From positions 423,501 to 487,500 of the forward strand of contig WPIO01000130.1 of NCBI GenBank assembly GCA_009760855.2: DNA of 64,000 bases. The letters are read 5' to 3'. The stretch comes from Cristatella mucedo. Its lineage: Eukaryota; Bryozoa; Phylactolaemata; Cristatellidae. Positions 59,375 through 64,000 of the stretch are shown piece after piece; the first letter of the stretch is position 1, and each line of letters opens with the position of its first letter. The notes beneath the pieces were generated by a model that saw only the letters and a list, made by a program, of their open reading frames with translations, did no database searches and was not told the origin of the DNA. The translations under genes and the position numbers were made by a program.

Positions 59375-59500
59375 AAATGTTATTCTTGTTGTTTATTGAG
59401 CATGCTAACCATTCGATCGTGTTTTTTTGCAGCAATTGTAAAGCGCCTAGAAAGAGATTGGGTTCTATGAGGGCGCTTTATCAAGTTTGTTATTATTATT
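59375..59500 (+). mobile_element. LINE 3' tail
   Basis: TTATTCTTGTTGTTTATTGAGCATG through GTAAAGCGCCTAGAAAGAG, hairpin, and TTATTATTATT. Extremely 5'-truncated. Confidence 0.8.
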
Positions 59501-59559
59501 AAAATTAATTTAATGAAAACAGTGTAATGTGGTCATCTCATTTCTGTGTGTGCAGTCTA

Positions 59560-59697
59560 GCTGGGTTGGTCCAGCGGTTAAGGTGCTCGCCCCGACTAAG
59601 GTCTGGCTGAGGTCGTGGGCTCGAGCCCTGAGGCATATGTGAAGCGCCTGAATAGAGATTTAGTTCTCTTCGGGCGCTATACAAATGAATCATATTT
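59560..59697 (+). mobile_element. tRNA-derived SINE (family 1), best-preserved copy
   Basis: A box TTGGTCCAGCGGTTAAGGTGCTC, B box GTGGGCTCGAGCCC, 3' hairpin AGCGCC (59643-59648) ... GGCGCT (59673-59678), with inner AGAGA/TCTCT stem, then ATACAAATGAATCATAT. About 135 bases in all. Confidence 0.85.
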
Positions 59698-60177
59698 GCA
59701 GTCTTGCTGTATGCATATTTCTATGAGTGAGACCATTGGTCGGATGAGGCGGAGTCTGTCGTGGGGGTAAATGTTCTGCACACCACGGTGGCGACCAGCG
59801 TTCGACGCCTCTCTGCTGGAGCGGTCAAAGTTCAGGCTTTCCACCTCGCTCTTTAGCACATCACCTGATATTTTAAACTCAAGACAGCACCCGGTTAGAT
59901 TATGCAGACCAACACGAGAAGCGGATATCATCGAGGATGATTGTGGTCGCAGCTGCAATTATAATTTTGCACAAGTGCTCCCATGTACGAAGCGCAGGTC
60001 TCACCCTTCCGATATTTCTCTTCCGACATTTCTCTTCTTTCTGATCGACGAGGACTGACAAGTCGCACCAGGGAAGCTGGGGCCAATGCTATACAACTGC
60101 TGCTGTCAGTAGCTTCGCATACTGCCAGAAAAGGAAGCTACGAAGGCGAGGATGGCCCAAGAAATAAGAGTGTGCCA

Positions 60178-60370
60178 GTAATAATAATAATATGTTTGTA
60201 TAGTGCCCTCAGATGCTTCAAAGAAGTATGACCAAATGATTAGTGGTAACGTTCGCAATGTCACCATGCATAACATTGTTAGGTGTGACATGCACAGGGC
60301 CAATAAGTAGATTTTGTTAGTGTCAGCACGCGTTAGCACAAAATGAATCACGAGGACCCACTAAATTATT
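60178..60370 (-). mobile_element. LINE 3' UTR fragment, antisense
   Basis: Begins (plus strand) with an AATAATAATAAT tail and contains, read on the minus strand, AGTGGGTCCTCGTGATTC and GTGCTGACAC words of the LINE 3' UTR; the hairpin is decayed. Confidence 0.7.
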
Positions 60371-61324
60371 CCAAAAGTGAAAGATTGCCAGCAACGCCTT
60401 CGTTGGCAAACTCAGCTGTTGTGTCCGTCACGTACGGCGAGAAATGAGGGGTCAGGGGTCACCAGCGGCAATCGCTAGCGCTGGGAACCTCCCTGGTTCT
60501 GATCGAGAGTTGTGGCCTATAATGTCTTTATAGCTTCCCACGCCCCTTCAAGGAGTCTATAGGAAATGTGCACTCTGACAGTCGCCAGTCGCGGTTACAT
60601 GCCGGCGACCAGCGGCTTCAGTCCCAGATCTTCGTGTCCTAAAAAGTTAGGCGCACGCCATCGCCGCCAAAGAAGCTCGAACGAACTGATTCGGCTAAAT
60701 GCTATACGCCCCCTCTCTCATCACCGTGCAGTCAAAAGTGCCCGATCATTGTCCTTGAGAATGTCTCAAGTATGTCAAGGTTAGTGTGTGTGGGCACATC
60801 CAGGTTACGCCGGCCCCAGATGTGGATTGCTCAACAAGCATTATGAACCTAGCGCGTGGTTGCAAAATCCCTGGGTGCAGTATTTTATCTAATTGCTGTG
60901 AATGTCAATTAATTATATGCAGCCATTAGTTAATGTCATACGGACAGTCTTTCTTGGATACTGATACCAGTACCATTTTTCGTGAGCGCCGCCCATAATA
61001 ACTTTGCTTTCTTGGCAGCTGGATTATCTTACTTAGCAATAAGCACCTCAAAGGCATATAATGGAATTAGAGAGACGGAAAGATATATCATGTCACTGAA
61101 TATTTCGATCCACCAACTCGGAACGCAAAACCAACTCGGAACGCAGAAGCGTCTCGGCTTCGGGATAGCGCATGGTATACATCCGGGTTGCACAGCGGGC
61201 CAATCACCTGCATCGGTTCCTCTCCGGCGCCGCCAGCTGTCTAGGCCTTTGTTGCCCGCCCCTCCCTCCCTTTAGAAACTGTTCGGTAATACAACTTGGA
61301 GCCCAACCTTGAGAAAACAGGGAA

Positions 61325-61325
61325 T

Positions 61326-61362
<37 letters not shown>
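61325..61362. repeat. (TA)n(GT)n microsatellite
   Basis: TA repeat running into GT repeat, about 240 bases upstream of the CFAP20 start codon. Confidence 0.92.
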
Positions 61363-61559
61363 TAGTTAAAATGCCTTATCAATATCTGTAGAAATTGTGA
61401 CCGGCGGCTGCTGGCGCTTACTGTACGGTGCTTGTACTACCTTAGCAACAGCGGTTACTATGCAATTGGCGCGCCCTTGGAAACAGCTACACATTTGACT
61501 GAGCTCACTTGGAGACTGGTTCCGCAAGCGCGCTAGTGCACTGACATCAGGAGGGGAGA

Positions 61560-62360
61560 GAGCCCGACGGTTTGGTGCTGCTTTAGGAGCCGTACCCGGG
61601 CAGGATGTTCAAGAACACGTTCCAGAGCGGGTTCCTGTCAATATTATACAGTATAGGAAGCAAACCGCTGCAGATTTGGGACAAGAAGGTGAGTCGGACG
61701 CAAGCCTCCGCGCCGGCTCGGCGCGGGCTGACCAGCCAAAGGAAGCGGGACGCCGCCGCTGCGCCGCCGCGCCGTTCCGTCGGAGGCGGCTGCACTTCGT
61801 CAACCGGTCGTCGAGCTCGTCTGCAACGGCCGGCGTCGCCGCCGGCGCCTCGCCGACGGAGGCGCGGGCTGCCGGTGCAGCTTGCGCTCGAGGGCGCGGG
61901 CTATTCTCCCCTCCCGTCGCGCCCTCGCCGGCGCCGGTGTGCCGCTGCAACGCACAGTCTCGTTCAAGAGGCCGTCGCCGCCGTCGTTCGCTCGCTGTAT
62001 CGAGGCCAGGCTCGCGTCCCGTGAAGGCCGGCTGCTGCGCGCCGCCGCCGCTGCACGTGCTTGGTTTGTGCCAACCGCCTACTTCCCACCCGCTTCTCTC
62101 TAAGAGGCGCGAGCCTGCCAAGCCGCCAGCGGCGGTACCGGGCGTTGACGCGCCGCTCTCGCTGTCGCTGCAGGTCAGGAATGGCCACATTAAGCGAATC
62201 ACGGACAACGACATCCAATCGCTCGTCCTTGAGATCGTGGGCACCAACGTCAGGTGGGCGCGTCGCTAGCGCTCGCGCCCACCGCCGCGCGCGAGACGCT
62301 GCGCGCATTAAGCCGGAGATGCGGTCAGCGGAGGCCGGCAGCGGGCTGTACTGACTTTTC
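61560..62360. promoter_or_regulatory. CpG-rich block over CFAP20 exons 1-2
   Basis: Base composition changes abruptly from AT-rich to strongly GC-rich with dense CpG (GCCGCCGCTGCGCCGCCGCG-like runs) across exon 1, intron 1 and exon 2. Long frames on both strands here are a consequence of few A/T-rich stops. Compatible with an unmethylated CpG-island promoter of a housekeeping/cilia gene. Confidence 0.55.
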
Positions 62361-62555
62361 CGCTCCTATCGATTGCCGGACTCGCGGGTAGGGGAGGGGG
62401 CGGCACGTGCTGCCGAGTCGAGCGGTGCGCGCGCACTCTCTCTCTCTGTGTCTCTCTGTCTCTCGCTCTCTCTGTCTCTCTCTCATTCTCTCTCGTGCGA
62501 GCTCTCTCTCTCTCTCTCTCACTTTCTCTCTCTCTGTCTCTCCCTCTCTCTTTGT

Positions 62556-62647
<92 letters not shown>

Positions 62648-64000
62648 GTCTCTCTCGGTGTGTCTCTCTCACTCTCTCTCTCTCTTCTTGTGAGTGGCTG
62701 CTCGCGCGCGTGGATCGCGAGCGACTGCTGAGACGTCGACAGCCGTCGAGCATGCGGACAGCGCGACAAAGAAATGGGTTCGAGGGAGTACAAAGGGTCG
62801 ATCCAGGGTCACCGCACTCCGCTCCGTCTCCGGGGAGCTTCCTTTTTTGTGCCGTTCGCGTGGTCTTTTTCGGTCCTTTCAGAATAGCTCGCGGCTGGCG
62901 CGGCGGGCAAGTGGCGGCGACGGCCAGTGCGATTTCTGCTCATATCGCCCTTGCGATAGGAGGCCGCGTACCGCGCTTGCTCGTGCCGCGTGCAGTGAGA
63001 GGGCCTCCTCAGAATTAGTAGGCACTGGCATTTCTACAGAAGGAGGCGTTGCTCTAGAAGACGTGGCGAAGCGATTCCGTTTCTCGCGCCACCGCGCGTA
63101 TATTTCTCTCGTCTGAGACTAAACCTTTTCCGAGCCACTTCTGAGCCCTACTGGTCAAATCTAGAGAATCTTGTGTGAAAAGAACTAGTTGTGACATAAC
63201 GACAGATTAAGTGTAGAAGGAAGCGAACTGCAATGGAAGCGTAGAGTCAATGGCGGTAATTTATCTTCATAGGTGCATGAATGCAAATTACGGGACGACA
63301 ATTAGAGTAGCTGTTTACTAGGGCGTCTGAGATATACCTCTCGAACCACTATTTGGAATTTAGCCTTGCACATACTTGATATTTTGAAACTTAAAACGAT
63401 CTCGTGCTCGCCGTCACAGTTCAACGGTCGAGCCTCGCCCACATAACATGAGAGACCGACTTTTGTCGAGTGAACGCTTTGTTGAATCCTCGTCGCATTC
63501 TGTTTTAGCACCACTTACATCACCTGTCCTGCCGATCCGAAGAAAACCCTGGGCATCAAGCTTCCATTTCTAGTAATGATTATCAAGAACTTGAAGAAGT
63601 ATTTCACTTTTGAAGTTCAAGTAAGTTACTCGCGAGGAAGACTGCTTGTAAGGAACGCCCGCGCCACGGACGCCGCGGTCAGCGGGACCGGCCGCGTCCG
63701 TCCAGGAAGCTCGCGTGCGCTTTAGCTGCGCGTTACGCTTTCGCCTCCCATTCTCTACCCCCCCCACCCCCACCCTGCAGCGCCCGCGATCCTGCCGCGG
63801 GTAGGCGGACTTCTGCTCAGACGACGCTACGAGCGGCTGCCGCGGGCGTAGTACGAACTCCTCGGCCGTCGCAGCGGTCGAAGAGGCTTCGGCGGCTGCG
63901 GCGGCGGCGGCGGCGGCTTCGCGCGCACGGCTCTGCACGCTTCACGCTGCCCTGCTCCTCGCCAGGTTCTGGACGACAAGAACGTGCGACGACGGTTTCG
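61605..64000 (+). CDS. CFAP20: CFAP20 (BUG22/GTL3), first four exons, cut by window end
   Basis: Axonemal doublet-microtubule inner-junction protein, needed for motile cilia and also found in the nucleus (family knowledge). Exons: 61605-61688, 62174-62253, 63509-63620, and 63966 to the window edge. Phases match. Visible segments: [77 protein letters not shown] and [11 protein letters not shown]. Against the remembered human protein only one residue differs in these 103 codons (Val for Glu in LEIVGTNV). About 90 codons remain beyond the window. Introns 1 and 2 are unusually CpG-rich and contain a long CT repeat. The gene lies downstream of CK2 alpha on the same strand. Confidence 0.96.
62435..62692. 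repeat. (CT)n polypyrimidine tract, about 250 bases
   Basis: Nearly pure CT/TCTG repeats in CFAP20 intron 2. The long open frames (poly Ser-Leu on +, Arg-Glu on -) are artefacts of the dinucleotide. Confidence 0.95.
62693..63508. other. CFAP20 intron 2 remainder
   Basis: CpG-rich until about 63100, then AT-richer. No gene. Ends at the TGTTTTAG acceptor of exon 3. Confidence 0.6.
63650..63965. other. CFAP20 intron 3, GC-rich
   Basis: Contains CCCCCCCACCCCCACC-like C-rich sequence near 63758 and GGCGGC trinucleotide repeats near 63895-63917. A minus-strand open frame here (poly-Ala) is an artefact of the trinucleotide. Ends at the CGCCAG acceptor of exon 4. Confidence 0.7.

Larger units (their letters stand above)
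52944..61604. other. Spacer between CK2 alpha and CFAP20
   Basis: No recognisable gene in 8.7 kb. Repeats: nested SINE pair (53838-54170), TA repeat (54192-54245), LINE pieces (57278-58110, 58835-58905, 59375-59500, 60178-60370), SINEs (58203-58338, 59560-59697), GT repeat (58600-58671). The stretches 54.3-57.2 and 60.4-61.6 kb are unassigned. Two small local duplications are seen: AGCTAGTTCGCCAACAC near 55665-55700 and CCAACTCGGAACGCA near 61112-61145. Confidence 0.6.

Noticed and set aside
61605-62308. Several 100-210 codon frames on both strands in GC-rich DNA
   Set aside because: Stop codons are rare in this CpG-rich block. The real coding here is only the two short CFAP20 exons, fixed by protein identity and splice phase.
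62308-63018. Long overlapping open frames on both strands (Ser/Leu-rich and Arg/Glu-rich)
   Set aside because: They are translations of the CT/GA dinucleotide tract inside CFAP20 intron 2; no start context, homology or splice support.

Overview
This is eukaryotic genomic DNA from an animal. The genes are split by spliceosomal introns (GT-AG, with one likely GC-AG), spacers are long and AT-rich, and introns are full of retrotransposon debris. Four protein genes can be assembled exon by exon, with reading phase conserved at every junction. The closely conserved proteins, the presence of cilia genes and the transposon mix (CR1/L2-type LINEs, tRNA-derived SINEs, Tc1/mariner, a Mutator-like element) fit a non-model invertebrate, possibly an early-branching one such as a sponge. 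The sequence alone does not settle the lineage.

Layout. (1) 3.7-28.3 kb, + strand: 21 exons of the MYBBP1A/Pol5 homologue (nucleolar Myb-binding protein 1A); its 5' exons are not seen and probably lie upstream. Its introns hold Tc1/mariner remnants, an almost intact LINE, a Mutator-like transposon, SINEs and a long foldback repeat. (2) 31.7-35.0 kb, - strand: a complete six-exon CCDC113/CFAP263 gene, 378 codons. (3) 39.6-52.9 kb, + strand: a complete ten-coding-exon gene for casein kinase 2 catalytic subunit alpha, 364 codons. (4) 61.6 kb to the window end, + strand: the first four exons of CFAP20, cut by the edge. Spacers at 28.5-31.7, 35-39.6 and 53-61.6 kb hold mainly repeats and no recognisable genes.

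CCDC113, CSNK2A and CFAP20 lie in the same order and relative orientation as CCDC113-CSNK2A2-CFAP20 on human chromosome 16q21 (from memory), so this looks like a very old microsynteny block pairing two cilia genes with a kinase gene. MYBBP1A is on another human chromosome and is not part of it.

The repeat fraction centres on one CR1/L2-like LINE family with ATT-repeat tails, seen in about a dozen copies from nearly intact to badly decayed. A tRNA-derived SINE family shares the LINE's 3'-terminal hairpin, so the two probably form a mobilising/mobilised pair. Several insertions are nested with visible target-site duplications (LINE in Tc1, SINE in SINE). The last 2.4 kb switches to GC- and CpG-rich DNA around the CFAP20 start, followed by a long CT-repeat tract.
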